This document shows positions 63,827 to 64,000 of a stretch of DNA of 64,000 bases, piece after piece; position 1 is the first letter of the stretch, and every line of letters starts with the position of its first letter. Made by a program: the position numbers and the translations under genes. The notes beneath the pieces were generated by a model. It made no database searches, was not told the DNA's origin, and was given only the letters and a program-made list of their open reading frames with translations. The DNA is from Aminobacter sp. AP02 (GTDB lineage Bacteria > Pseudomonadota > Alphaproteobacteria > Rhizobiales > Rhizobiaceae), in the NCBI RefSeq assembly GCF_003148805.1, contig NZ_QGGX01000012.1, positions 112,672-176,671 of the forward strand, in the 5' to 3' direction.

Positions 63827-64000
63827 TTACTTGAGCAGCTCGGCCATGCCCTTTTCGGTGTTCTTCAGCGCGTCGTCGAGCGACTGCTGGCCAGACCAGT
63901 AGCCCGTGAACTCCTTGGCCTGGAGTTCGTAGACGGACAATGCCTTGGCCGAGGTGCCACCATTCATGACATAACCATACTTGGAGGCGAACTCGCCGAG
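63827..64000 (-). CDS. sugar ABC transporter substrate-binding protein (C-terminal end only)
   Basis: The last 57 residues of an extracellular solute-binding protein; the gene continues beyond the window end. Readable sequence includes YGYVMNGGTSAKALSVYELQ, FTGYWSGQQSLDDALKN and the end KGMAELLK, typical of family 1 sugar-binding proteins whose C-terminal helices close the domain. It is first in the operon with the two permeases and the ATPase, which together make a complete importer. Confidence 0.88.
   Translation of the reverse strand, partial: LGEFASKYGYVMNGGTSAKALSVYELQAKEFTGYWSGQQSLDDALKNTEKGMAELLK

Overview
This is chromosomal DNA from a GC-rich alphaproteobacterium. The best fit is the Phyllobacteriaceae (Mesorhizobium/Aminobacter-like). 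The basis is: an alphaproteobacterial gene set (DUF1476 ATPase-inhibitor type protein, DUF1127 and DUF2259 proteins, small PurL with separate PurS and PurQ, monomer-type NADP-dependent Icd, Grx4 with BolA); a candidate Irr/ICE iron box; an alphaproteobacterial-style SOS box at recA; and rhizobial palindromes such as CCTTCTCCCC-N6-GGGGAGAAGG. Nothing marks a plasmid, phage or genomic island. I saw no insertion sequence, tRNA, rRNA or CRISPR array.

Layout. 1-5.4 kb: the 3' half of a suf Fe-S assembly operon (sufC partial, sufD, sufS, sufT-like, sufA), then DUF2199 and TfoX-like genes. 5.6-16.3 kb: pseudouridine catabolism (psuK-psuG) divergent from recA, then alaS, a GyrI-like AraC regulator, icd, a second TfoX-like gene, a TrmJ-like RNA methyltransferase and murI. 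16.3-20 kb: an iron permease with a cupredoxin partner behind a candidate Irr box, a divergent oxidoreductase/HxlR pair and a 2OG-Fe(II) oxygenase. 20-24.8 kb: rpsD, ttcA, a Bcr/CflA-type exporter, and bolA - small basic protein - grxD. 24.9-37.3 kb: purL, purQ, purS, purC and purB, interspersed with a MocR regulator, an HpaI-type aldolase, a frameshifted VOC gene and small genes.

37.3-40.8 kb: membrane and secreted proteins of unknown role, a P1 peptidase and an amino-acid-type binding protein. 41-46.3 kb: a flavin reductase followed by a tight molybdenum-hydroxylase maturation cluster (CoxD-like AAA, CoxE-like VWA, two XdhC parts, a MoeA-like/MocA fusion) with no structural enzyme genes. 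46.4-53.5 kb: assorted small enzymes, hydrolases and small proteins, including a 635-bp repeat-rich stretch with no convincing gene. 53.5-58 kb: a DeoR regulator divergent from a 1098-residue autotransporter whose passenger is an endonuclease/exonuclease/phosphatase-fold enzyme. 58.6-60.7 kb: an NfeD-slipin pair. 60.7-64 kb: a carbohydrate ABC importer on the minus strand, with a 103-bp cloverleaf-like inverted-repeat element between the binding-protein gene and the permeases.

Most of the window is conserved housekeeping sequence. The least ordinary items are the autotransporter-borne phosphodiesterase, the orphan Mo-enzyme maturation cluster, the element at 63677-63779, the Irr-box iron pair, the coiled-coil gene between purS and purQ, and the frameshifted VOC gene. 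All functional calls come from reading the sequence; no database search was run.
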